Below are positions 8,230 to 15,253 of a DNA stretch of 15,253 nt, one piece after another (positions within the stretch are counted from its first letter, which is position 1; each line of letters opens with the position of its first letter). The notes beneath the pieces are model-generated. The model searched no databases and was not told the DNA's origin. It saw only the letters and a list, made by a program, of their open reading frames with translations. The stretch spans positions 1 through 15,253 of the forward strand of contig MLAK01001464.1 of assembly GCA_001839685.1 (NCBI GenBank). Reading direction: 5' to 3'. The position numbers were made by a program, and so were the translations under genes. Origin of the DNA: Tritrichomonas foetus (Eukaryota; Parabasalia; Tritrichomonadida; Tritrichomonadidae).

Positions 8230-8403
8230 ATGATGGAGCAAGAAAAACTAGAATTTCAATGTGAAAAGTCATCAAAAGCAGAGTCATATTACTTTTACGC
8301 ACATGAATTAGGAAATATATTCTGCAAACATTGCCAATAACATTTATCCGCATTAATGAAAAACGAGAATGAGATTTTATCACATATCAGTAGATTTACA
8401 TGA
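8230..8403 (+). pseudogene. Possible gene relic with Cys-rich peptide
   Basis: ATG 8230 opens a 36-aa frame containing FCKHC. A TAA (8338-8340) interrupts it, and the same frame continues with helical-looking sequence to TGA 8401. A further frame at 8438-8689, with one internal TGA at 8540, and a 47-aa ORF at 8664-8807 lie downstream. The composition looks more like coding than the rest of the spacer, but none of these is long enough to prove a gene. The cysteine pair is only suggestive of a zinc-binding fold. I do not recognise the family. Confidence 0.2.
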
Positions 8404-9129
8404 CCTAAATGAATAACTTTTCTTCAATGATATACTTATGTGCGATCATTTTGAACGACCAAAAAATTCCAGAATGAGAATTAAACTTATTTCTCATGGA
8501 GCATTTCATTTTCAATCGCAAATCTGGTTAAAAGTATTATGAATTCAATTTTGTTCGTTTTTTTCTGTAGTCATTAATATATCAATAAATTCGATATTTG
8601 AAAAGTCTTCAAGGCGGCAAAATAGGAACCAAAATAATACAAATTTGATTGGATTTCGAAATAATGCCGACTGTCATCATTACTTGTAAGATAACACGTG
8701 GAAAGCATATTGAATTGGAGATAAAAATTTTAAACGGCCGTAAACAAAGAATGTCAATTCATAAATTCCTACAACATAGTTGTTGTTGCAGACAATCCCT
8801 TCTGTGAATCACTACAGTCGTCGATGAAAATATACAATGAATTTTCGGAAATATTATAATATATTTCATTTCGATTTCAGAAAAGAATGGAGAACATTTG
8901 ATTTTTTTTTCCCAAATCGCAGTTTATCAGATGGACTTTTTCCAAAATATATCATGAAACTGACGTATTTCTATATAAATAATATTCGTTTTTATCTGCC
9001 ACTCCTGAGCCATCTTCCCGAATGAAGACATGAAGATTCAATGAAATTTGAAGTGAACTTGAGTTCTCAATTCTTCTCAATTTACAACGGCTTTCTAATA
9101 GAATTGAAAATTCAATATATTCAAAATGT

Positions 9130-9135
9130 TCATAT
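9130..9135 (+). promoter_or_regulatory. Initiator-like TCATAT upstream of the mutL gene
   Basis: TCATAT puts +1 at about 9132, 32 nt before ATG 9164, which fits TCA-Y-W. It is weaker than the motif before the 11961 gene. Confidence 0.3.
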
Positions 9136-9163
9136 TGAGAGCAGGTGAACGTTTATAGAAATT

Positions 9164-11017
9164 ATGGATGAATGTTTATCACAAATGAATATGCTTGATG
9201 ATAATGATGGCCAGTTGATTAGAGCAACTGAGACCATCTCAACAGTGAGCCATTGTTTACGTGAATTAATTGAAAATTCTCTTGATGCAGACGCCAAAAT
9301 ATTAAATATCAAAATTAATAATACTGGCCTTGAATCACTAATTGTCTCAGATAATGGTTCTGGAATCTCAAGACAAGATTTTGAGATGTTGTGCCGTGAA
9401 GGCGCCACATCAAAAAATGCCAATTTCAATAATTCTCATAATAATGATGTAAACAATTCAAATAATTCTGAAGATTCGCATTCAAATTCCATTCATGATG
9501 ATAAAAATGGAAATTTCATGAATAATAATAATAGCAATAGCAGTAAAATTCATCACTTCAGTGGAGGAAGAGGTAGAGCACTCGATGCTATTGCTAATAT
9601 GTCATATATGACAATCGAAAGCAGTAATGATAACAGTGGAGGTGGTTATAGATTAACTTTTAAGAATGGGGAAAGAGAAATTTATCCAATTTCTAGATTA
9701 AAAGGAACATCAGTAATAGTTCAATCATTATTTTATGCTTATCCAGTTAGAAGGCATTATTTCCTTCAACATCGCTTAACTGAATTGTTTTATTTAGATG
9801 AAGTTGTTGCTTCTTTTGCAATGTCTACGAAAGCAAATATTACTGTTTCAATCGATGGTAAAACAGTCACACATGTTCATGCTTCGAATAAAATACAAAG
9901 AATTTCAACAGTACTTGGAAAAGATGTAGCTAATAGTTTAATTCATGGAACTGCTGATTTAAATGAATGGTGTGAAAATGCAACATTAGAATATTTTTGT
10001 ACACCTTTAAATGCAAATTTCAATGGAAGAATTTACACTTCTGTGAATGGAAGACCAGTTATAAATATGAATATTATTCGTGGAGTTAGAAATGAATTTA
10101 AAAGTTGTAATGGAAATCGCTGGCCAGTTGTTATACTTCAAATAACTGCCAAAAGAGAAATGTATGAGTTTACACCAGATATTCCATTTATTGGAATTGA
10201 TTTTATAAAGGAGGATATGTTAAAAGCATTAATATGTTTATCTTTACAGAAAAGTTGGATCGATGAGCAATCACCAAGTTCATCACCTGATATCACACTT
10301 CATAGAATAAAACCAACAAGGCCACTTTGCTTATCTGGAAGTGTTTCAAAATCTAAGCTTACAACACAAAAATTATTAGAAAGAAAAGATAAACTTCAAA
10401 ATTTTGTAATTGATTATGGTCATAGTTTTAATGTGATTAAACAATCTTCATTTGCAAATATGGAAATAATTGGACAATGGAATAAAGCGTTTGTATTAAC
10501 AAGACTTGGACCAGATATTTTCGCCATTGATCAACATGCAGCTTGTGAAGCCATGAATTTCGAAAAATTGAAAAAAGAAAAAACGAAAATTAAACAACAA
10601 TTGGTAAATCATGTTACATTAAATCTTACTCAAGAAGATTTGGAAAACGCAAAAAATAATCATAAAAAATGTCAAGAACTTGGATTTGATTATGATATTA
10701 TAGAAAATGGAATTATTGTAAAAGCTGTTCCAAATGATAAAAGTGTAGCAACTGGTATTAATGACCTTCAAGAAACGTTGACACTTTTAAGGGAAGTTCC
10801 GCTTTCTCAACCACAAACACAAGGATCAAGGACTCAAATGGCTTATCGAGCATGCCATTCATCAATTCGAGTTGGTGATACCCTTTCTATGCCTTTGATG
10901 CAAAATTTACTCGATAGAATGGCAACAACTGAACATCCTTGGAATTGTCCTCATGGAAGACCAACATGGTGTTGTATAAATTCAATTGAATCAAAATTCA
11001 ATCCAAATGATACATAA
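9164..11017 (+). CDS. PMS1: MutL homologue, PMS1/PMS2 type (mismatch-repair endonuclease subunit)
   Basis: This 617-aa protein would pair with MLH1 and nick DNA after mismatch recognition by MutS homologues in the nucleus. The N-terminal GHKL ATPase shows RELIENSLDAD (33-43; E34 and N38 equivalent to the catalytic Glu and Mg-binding Asn), DNGSGI (63-68) and GTSVIVQSLF with PVR (181-196). The C-terminal domain starts near 432. It carries DQHAACEAMNFE (456-467), an exact DQHA-x2-E-x4-E endonuclease motif, and HPWNCPHGRPT (591-601), the metal-binding CPHGRP motif. Both mark the PMS branch rather than MLH1. The linker is very short, so the protein is smaller than the usual 860-aa relatives. Oddities: motif III reads GGRGRAL instead of GFRGEAL, and an Asn/Ser insertion (about 85-128) sits in the ATP lid. 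The PMS assignment is firm; PMS1 follows yeast naming (human PMS2). Confidence 0.9.
   Translation: MDECLSQMNMLDDNDGQLIRATETISTVSHCLRELIENSLDADAKILNIKINNTGLESLIVSDNGSGISRQDFEMLCREGATSKNANFNNSHNNDVNNSNNSEDSHSNSIHDDKNGNFMNNNNSNSSKIHHFSGGRGRALDAIANMSYMTIESSNDNSGGGYRLTFKNGEREIYPISRLKGTSVIVQSLFYAYPVRRHYFLQHRLTELFYLDEVVASFAMSTKANITVSIDGKTVTHVHASNKIQRISTVLGKDVANSLIHGTADLNEWCENATLEYFCTPLNANFNGRIYTSVNGRPVINMNIIRGVRNEFKSCNGNRWPVVILQITAKREMYEFTPDIPFIGIDFIKEDMLKALICLSLQKSWIDEQSPSSSPDITLHRIKPTRPLCLSGSVSKSKLTTQKLLERKDKLQNFVIDYGHSFNVIKQSSFANMEIIGQWNKAFVLTRLGPDIFAIDQHAACEAMNFEKLKKEKTKIKQQLVNHVTLNLTQEDLENAKNNHKKCQELGFDYDIIENGIIVKAVPNDKSVATGINDLQETLTLLREVPLSQPQTQGSRTQMAYRACHSSIRVGDTLSMPLMQNLLDRMATTEHPWNCPHGRPTWCCINSIESKFNPNDT
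9415..9547 (+). repeat. Asn/Ser low-complexity insertion in the MutL ATP lid
   Basis: AAT/AAC/AGC-rich sequence encodes about 44 residues of Asn, Ser, Asp and His between GATSK and SKIHHFSGG. It is likely length-polymorphic. Confidence 0.75.
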
Positions 11018-11264
11018 TTCTGTTCTTATAGTACGATTATTATTTTCAATGCATTAATTTGCTAATTGTGAAAATATTCTACTTATTGGCATAATTTAAC
11101 AATGAAATGATGAAAATTAATTCGAGAAATTTCTTAATTTCGGCAGTAATAACGTGACACTAACTGAATTAATTCTGTACAATATTATACATTGTTTTCA
11201 TCCATTACAAAAATAACTTCTAATTAATTTTGTATTTCGAGATCCAAGGAGATGTTTTATAATA

Positions 11265-11291
11265 TTTTTTTTTTTTTAAAAAAAAAAAAAA
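11265..11291. repeat. T13-A14 palindromic tract
   Basis: Thirteen T are followed directly by fourteen A. The flanks (aata before the tract and taataaaatatt after it) partly extend the symmetry. It can form a hairpin or cruciform, or act as a nucleosome-excluding tract. Its exact length may be unreliable in the assembly. Confidence 0.85.
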
Positions 11292-11467
11292 TAATAAAAT
11301 ATTGAGATGCAATAAAATATCTAATTCACTCAGCAATTCCTCACGAATTTTAAATAAAACTGACAAAGAAGTTTTCATAGAATCAACCAATTGATATCTT
11401 AAATCGGAAATGTTAATAAATATATAAATAGACAAATTGTTATGAGTTTTATGTTTTCTTTTTATAA

Positions 11468-11788
11468 TTCATATATGAAATTTTCAGGTATATGATTAGA
11501 AATAATGATTATTCTCACAGTTTTCATGTAGCAAAAATATTTTGGGCACAAGCAAGAACTAAATATTATGATCTTATATCTGGCAAATAATTAGATATAT
11601 TCGAAATTTTATTAAATAATGATGTATTTCGAAATTACTCTCTATTAACAATGATGGAACGATTCCCAAAGAGAGAAAGAAAACAAAGATAATATAATCC
11701 TGCCGAATTAAAATGGATATAAAGGCATGGCCATTCATCCTGTGTTTTAAAATATTCATAGGTGTTGCTATTTTCTTATTCAACCTGA
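11468..11788 (+). pseudogene. Decayed reading frame with four in-frame stops
   Basis: A single frame of 106 codons reads as plausible protein, including FHVAKIFWAQARTKYYDL and later YNPAELKWI, up to TGA 11786. It is broken by TAA 11588, TAA 11690, TAA 11720 and TAG 11759. Stretches between the stops have balanced, protein-like composition (Trp, Arg, His, Gly), unlike the surrounding noncoding DNA. An ATG lies at 11492. I do not recognise the family. It is either a dead gene remnant or chance. Confidence 0.35.
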
Positions 11789-11936
11789 TATTATGCGCGA
11801 AAATGAGATGGCTGAATAAAAAGATAATATTTTTGTCATGACAGAGATTCCTACACCATTTGAAACAATAATTGAAAACAAATAGTTAATTTCTAATTGA
11901 ATACAATGTTTTTTTTAATTCAGAATTTTCTGAACC

Positions 11937-11942
11937 TCATTA
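11937..11942 (+). promoter_or_regulatory. Initiator-like TCATTA
   Basis: This is a perfect TCA-Y-W match with +1 at 11939, 22 nt before ATG 11961. It is the best example in the window and supports that start codon. Confidence 0.5.
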
Positions 11943-11960
11943 ACTTTTTGAGCAATTTAA

Positions 11961-14174
11961 ATGACATCAAAGGAGATCAAAGTGATTGATGCAGATAAAT
12001 TTGAGCAATGTTTTTGGAAACAGATCTTGCCATCCTTTGCTGCACTACGTGAATTCAAATTTATGATCCCTCCTTGGACAGAGGAAAGTTTTTGGGATAA
12101 TATTAAAAATCTTGACTACGCTAAAAGCTATGTTGAAGAATGTTTTGATTACATTATAGGAAACATACCACCAAAGGGAACAGAAATTTCTCCAACAATT
12201 ACATCAATTTTACTTTCAGTTTTACACATAGCCATAACTTATTATCGAAAACTTCCAGAAGGAACATGGAAGGATAAAAGCGCACAATTATTAAATTGTC
12301 AAAATCCTCAAATTACCAAAATAATCGAGTTTATTATTCCATTTTTTGAACAGCCAACAGAAAATATTCAAGATTTTTTTCATCACATCTTGAAAGCATC
12401 ATGTTCTGAATTATTACCAGCATGCTTTTTTCATTATATTTCTTTGATCCATCGCTTAAAAACTAGTGAAACAATGCAATGGATGTTTTACCCAAATTTG
12501 AGTGCCTATTTATTAAATTCACATGGGCCCAGAGTTATTACTGTCTTATTTCATATTTTTTATGTTGCAATTACAGCATTGCCTGGAATGGCAACTTCAA
12601 AAATTTCGGTTATGCTGGACCCAATTAAAGAAAAAATTGGAAATTCTGAGCCTATATCATCAATGAGCTATGAACTGTATAATTTGGCTAAAAAAGAGAT
12701 GGAATATCCAGGATATAGTTACTATACAATGCTGAAGTGGATATCAAACATATCACCATCTAATGGAAATACTGTAACTATTTTTTATGATCAAAACTTT
12801 CGATATTTTCCCAATATGATGTATAATAGAGAACCAACAAAACTCTCAATTGCCAAGTCTTTTATAGACTTTGTTTCATTTTATTTAGCAACAAAATTAC
12901 ATGTTTCATTCGATAAATTATCAATTCATGAATTATTAGAAATCTTTAAAATGATTAAATTCACAGAAGAAAGTGACCAAAAAATAATGAAAAAATTCAA
13001 ATTAACAAAAGTTGATAATAATAATGATTTAGAAGAAGGACAGCACCAGATTTTCAAGCCATTACCACCTGAAATTCCTCTTTCTATTGTTAAAATTCCA
13101 TTAACATTTGAACTCACGCCAGAATTATTAACGCCTTATGATGATTCCTTTTTCTTATATTCTTGTGTAATGCAAAGAGTTTTTAATAATTCTGTTGTTC
13201 AACCAATTGAAAAATATATGGAATCAAATCCCGAAAGACTTTTCTTTGAGCAGCAGATATTCATTGCTGGAAATGATTTTTTTCAAAACACAATATTATT
13301 AATGCATTTCTTATCTTTAACAAATAGTACTGCCTTTAAAAAGGCATGTATAACATATTATTTATATCCACTATCTTCTGAAGGACCATCTACAATGATG
13401 TCCAACTTTTTAGGAGTAATAGATCCAATTTATTCAAGATATGCAAAAGATGTGTATCATTTAATCACAAATATTTCACCAACTTATGATGAAAATTCTC
13501 CTGTTGGTTTTGCAACAGTTCTCGAAAAAGATCCTATTTTCCTGAGTCATACATGGTTTACCAATCCTTCGCCTAGTGCAATGCTTCAATTTTCTATTCA
13601 ACATTTCCTTTTATATGCGAGAAAAAGGATTAATGTATATGTATGGAAATGCATTATTTCTCAAAAGGAGAAAGAAATTATCATTCCATTTATTTCATCA
13701 TTACAAATTGGAACGAATAATACAAGTAATGGGAAGAATGGACAAAGTAAAAATCCGGATGCCAATCTCCAAGCTTTTGATATTGAATCCACTTTAATTA
13801 ATGGTGAGATTATAACTGAAGAGAAGGTAAAAACTTCAACGATATCACTCTGGAATGTTAATACAGATTTAAATGTTGATCCTCGCGATGATACATTACT
13901 TCGAGAATATTTTTATGGAGGGTCACCATCTAAAAATAAAGCTGAAAGTCCCAAACAATATGATAGAGAAATTATTACTCGAATCACAATATTATCAAAT
14001 AAAGATTCACCTTTTTCAATAACTATTGATGGCAGAGAATATGGCCCAACCAAAAAGTTAGAAGTATCAAGAATGGAAGATCCAAATGATAAAACTCAAC
14101 ATATGACACTTAGAATTGCATGTTTTTCAACTTCTCTCGCCAAAAACAAAAAAGATCTGCATATAAGCACCTAA
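11961..14174 (+). CDS. Putative class IB PI3-kinase regulatory subunit (p101/p84-like)
   Basis: The protein is 737 aa. Residues 1-345 look all-helical (solenoid-like), a short acidic/Asn linker follows (350-367), and an alpha/beta part spans 370-725 with a low-complexity break at 584-602. Compared from memory with animal PIK3R5/PIK3R6, the matches occur in the same order. PYDDSFF (392-398) follows a beta strand. QQIFIAGNDF (431-440) fits the VxVxGxDR strand. SNFLGVIDPIY (481-491) fits the LGxxDPWY motif. HFLLYARKRINVYVWKC (548-564) fits the LLYYxRxAxxPVxLQVY strand, and SPFSITIDGREYG (683-695) fits the C-terminal core strand. In animals these subunits hold p110-gamma and bind G-beta-gamma at the membrane. 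The catalytic partner is not in this window. The assignment rests on motif order, not on a search. Stop TAA plus A gives a TAAA poly(A)-type signal. Confidence 0.55.
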   Translation: MTSKEIKVIDADKFEQCFWKQILPSFAALREFKFMIPPWTEESFWDNIKNLDYAKSYVEECFDYIIGNIPPKGTEISPTITSILLSVLHIAITYYRKLPEGTWKDKSAQLLNCQNPQITKIIEFIIPFFEQPTENIQDFFHHILKASCSELLPACFFHYISLIHRLKTSETMQWMFYPNLSAYLLNSHGPRVITVLFHIFYVAITALPGMATSKISVMLDPIKEKIGNSEPISSMSYELYNLAKKEMEYPGYSYYTMLKWISNISPSNGNTVTIFYDQNFRYFPNMMYNREPTKLSIAKSFIDFVSFYLATKLHVSFDKLSIHELLEIFKMIKFTEESDQKIMKKFKLTKVDNNNDLEEGQHQIFKPLPPEIPLSIVKIPLTFELTPELLTPYDDSFFLYSCVMQRVFNNSVVQPIEKYMESNPERLFFEQQIFIAGNDFFQNTILLMHFLSLTNSTAFKKACITYYLYPLSSEGPSTMMSNFLGVIDPIYSRYAKDVYHLITNISPTYDENSPVGFATVLEKDPIFLSHTWFTNPSPSAMLQFSIQHFLLYARKRINVYVWKCIISQKEKEIIIPFISSLQIGTNNTSNGKNGQSKNPDANLQAFDIESTLINGEIITEEKVKTSTISLWNVNTDLNVDPRDDTLLREYFYGGSPSKNKAESPKQYDREIITRITILSNKDSPFSITIDGREYGPTKKLEVSRMEDPNDKTQHMTLRIACFSTSLAKNKKDLHIST

Positions 14175-14175
14175 A
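14172..14175 (+). terminator. TAAA overlapping the stop codon (possible poly(A) signal)
   Basis: In trichomonads a UAAA tetranucleotide that often includes the stop codon has been proposed as the polyadenylation signal. The p101-like gene ends in TAA followed by A, which fits. The motif is very common in AT-rich DNA. Confidence 0.3.
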
Positions 14176-14615
14176 ATGATATGTAAATAACACAAAGAAA
14201 TAAGAGATAAATCTATATCTATTTGATCTAATTGATATGATCATATTAATTACTTATATAATAAATGTGTATTTGAATAAATCAACATGTATCTATTCTA
14301 ATGTAATTAACCCGACATAATCACTTATTTTTACAATTATAAAACTGAAACTAACAACAAAAATCTACAACATCCATCTTCTCATATTCCTTCTGATGTT
14401 CACACATCTTTTCCCCTATTATTCTTCATTAAAAATTCTCTATTTTAGAATAATCTTGATTAATTTCACCTATTTAACTCAATGAGCATTAACTTTGAAA
14501 AATATGAAATGGTGTATAGAAAACCGAAGGAAATTAAAAAACAGGAAATGGAAAATAACAAAACAGGACGAATTCAAACATATTTATTACATAGTGAGAA
14601 AGTTAAAACAATCAT
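14175..14615. other. Tail-to-tail spacer
   Basis: AT-rich 3' flanks of two convergent genes. I see no supportable gene, hairpin or repeat. The overlapping plus-strand ORFs that begin at 14482 and 14495 run antisense into the VPS9-like gene and have biased composition. Confidence 0.6.
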
Positions 14616-15215
14616 CTATTCTGGTTTTGCCATTGATTTATTTACAAAACCTTCGATATCAAGCGATTCAATATGCACCAGCAAACTTTCTATTCCTGCT
14701 TGGGCATAATCGAAAGAGTTAGATAAACAAAATGTTGGTGAATATACTCTGATAAAGTTTGTAATTGACGCAAATTCGGGAATATCTGCAGATAAAAGAA
14801 CACCTAGCATCAAAATAAACAAATCGTCAAAACTTAAAAGTTCTTGCAGATCATTGAATGATGCTTCAGTACCGCTTAATCTATGCATCAGTGCACCTTT
14901 GTTTATAGACAGTAAGAATTTATGAACAGAATAAAGAGCATCAATTGGATTAACTATGAAATTCATCATTTCTAGAAATTGCGCAGCAGGTAAAAAATTC
15001 ACATCATTTTTGAAAATTTCGCGAATTGTTGAATTTTCATTTTCACAAACTGGAGATGAACCTTCAGGCATGTGAAAATATGAAAATTTAAGATTAGATA
15101 ATTCTTCAGTTTTATGCATCAAGTTTTCATAGTTTTTAAATAACAAATTTGAATGCTTTTCATATAACCTGTCGAAAATTATTCGAAAAAATATTAAGGA
15201 TGTAGTCCCATGCCG
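14616..15215 (-). CDS. VPS9-like domain protein (Rab5-type GEF), 5' incomplete or broken
   Basis: The frame is open from 15215 to TAG 14616. The first ATG is at 15119, but upstream codons still read as protein (LIFFRIIFDRLYEKHS) back to TAA 15218-15216, so the real 5' end is probably frameshifted or beyond the window. Counting from ATG 15119, SFDDLFILMLGVLLSADIP (96-114) matches the VPS9 helix with its conserved Asp, and SFDYAQAGIESLLVHIE (135-151) matches the helix with the conserved Tyr. The Thr that usually follows that Tyr appears replaced by small residues. VPS9 proteins load GTP onto Rab5/Rab21-like GTPases on endosomes. The upstream part FLPAAQFLEMMNFIV fits the helical segment before the core. 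GEF activity is inferred. Confidence 0.6.
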   Translation of the reverse strand, partial: RHGTTSLIFFRIIFDRLYEKHSNLLFKNYENLMHKTEELSNLKFSYFHMPEGSSPVCENENSTIREIFKNDVNFLPAAQFLEMMNFIVNPIDALYSVHKFLLSINKGALMHRLSGTEASFNDLQELLSFDDLFILMLGVLLSADIPEFASITNFIRVYSPTFCLSNSFDYAQAGIESLLVHIESLDIEGFVNKSMAKPE

Positions 15216-15240
15216 TTAACTATTAAAAAAATTGAATATG

Positions 15241-15253
15241 TGATGATGATGAT
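15241..15253. repeat. GAT trinucleotide run at window edge
   Basis: Four GAT units reach the end of the window; the true length is unknown. Confidence 0.6.

Larger units (their letters stand above)
7708..9163. other. Divergent intergenic spacer, 1.46 kb
   Basis: This spacer separates the kinase (minus) and the mutL gene (plus), so it should hold both promoters at its ends. The middle is AT-rich with no long ORF. Short plus-strand scraps that look like protein occur at 8230-8403, 8438-8689 and 8664-8807; see the pseudogene entry. I see no RNA gene or repeat. Confidence 0.6.
11018..11960. other. Spacer between mutL and the p101-like gene
   Basis: The first 240 bp are stop-rich, noncoding AT-rich DNA. 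A T13A14 palindrome follows at 11265-11291. The region 11468-11788 holds a decayed plus-strand frame. The last 25 bp carry the initiator of the next gene. Confidence 0.6.

Noticed and set aside
8837..9025. 62-aa Phe/Tyr-rich ORF before mutL
   Set aside because: Composition is that of AT-rich noncoding DNA; no domain or start context.
11220..11435. 71-aa minus-strand ORF ending past the A/T palindrome
   Set aside because: It begins at TTG, runs through the poly-T/A tract, and only a short Leu/Glu stretch looks coding. Too weak to annotate.
14482..14722. Two overlapping plus-strand ORFs
   Set aside because: They overlap each other and the VPS9-like gene antisense, and have no recognisable domain.
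1..15253. tRNA, rRNA or other known structural RNA genes
   Set aside because: A visual search for tRNA T-loop-like sequences on both strands found none with matching arms, and no rRNA-like stretch was seen.

Overview
The window reads as AT-rich, gene-dense, intron-poor protist nuclear DNA, most likely from a parabasalid such as Tritrichomonas or Trichomonas. This is inferred from three things. The three large genes have no introns. A TCA-Y-W initiator-like motif lies 11-34 nt before most plausible start codons, as in trichomonad core promoters. The proteins also have the asparagine-rich, CAMK/KA1-kinase style typical of that group. The organism is not proven. The large intact genes contain no in-frame TAA, TAG or TGA, so the standard code applies.

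Layout. Positions 1-5950 (minus strand) hold a run of coiled-coil and C2H2 zinc-finger reading frames. One set (128-3198) is decayed, with six in-frame stops and two frameshifts. A second (3996-5947) is split by one or two frameshifts. A small lysine-rich ORF (3204-3578) lies between them. A 114-nt imperfect palindrome (11-124) sits at the left edge, next to the last stop of the decayed set. All five ambiguous bases fall in this half, which suggests repeated or heterozygous DNA. Positions 5986-7707 (minus) hold an intact CAMK/AMPK-like Ser/Thr kinase with a 24-bp tandem repeat in its linker and a KA1-like C-terminus. A 1.46-kb divergent spacer (7708-9163) carries only short, coding-looking scraps. 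Positions 9164-11017 (plus) encode a complete PMS1/PMS2-type MutL mismatch-repair protein with an intact endonuclease motif, an altered ATPase motif III and an Asn/Ser insertion in the ATP lid. The spacer 11018-11960 holds a T13A14 palindrome and a decayed plus-strand frame with four in-frame stops. Positions 11961-14174 (plus) encode a 737-aa protein that I read as a homologue of the class IB PI3-kinase regulatory subunits p101/p84. Positions 14616-15215 (minus) hold a VPS9-like (Rab5-GEF type) domain, broken or incomplete at its 5' end.

The genes do not form an operon or an obvious single pathway. The kinase and MutL genes are divergent. The p101-like and VPS9-like genes converge tail to tail and would both act in phosphoinositide/endosomal signalling if the assignments hold. 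The most notable points are the p101-like protein outside animals, the unusual MutL ATP-lid region, and the zinc-finger/coiled-coil cluster, which looks like a decaying gene family or mobile-element remnant.
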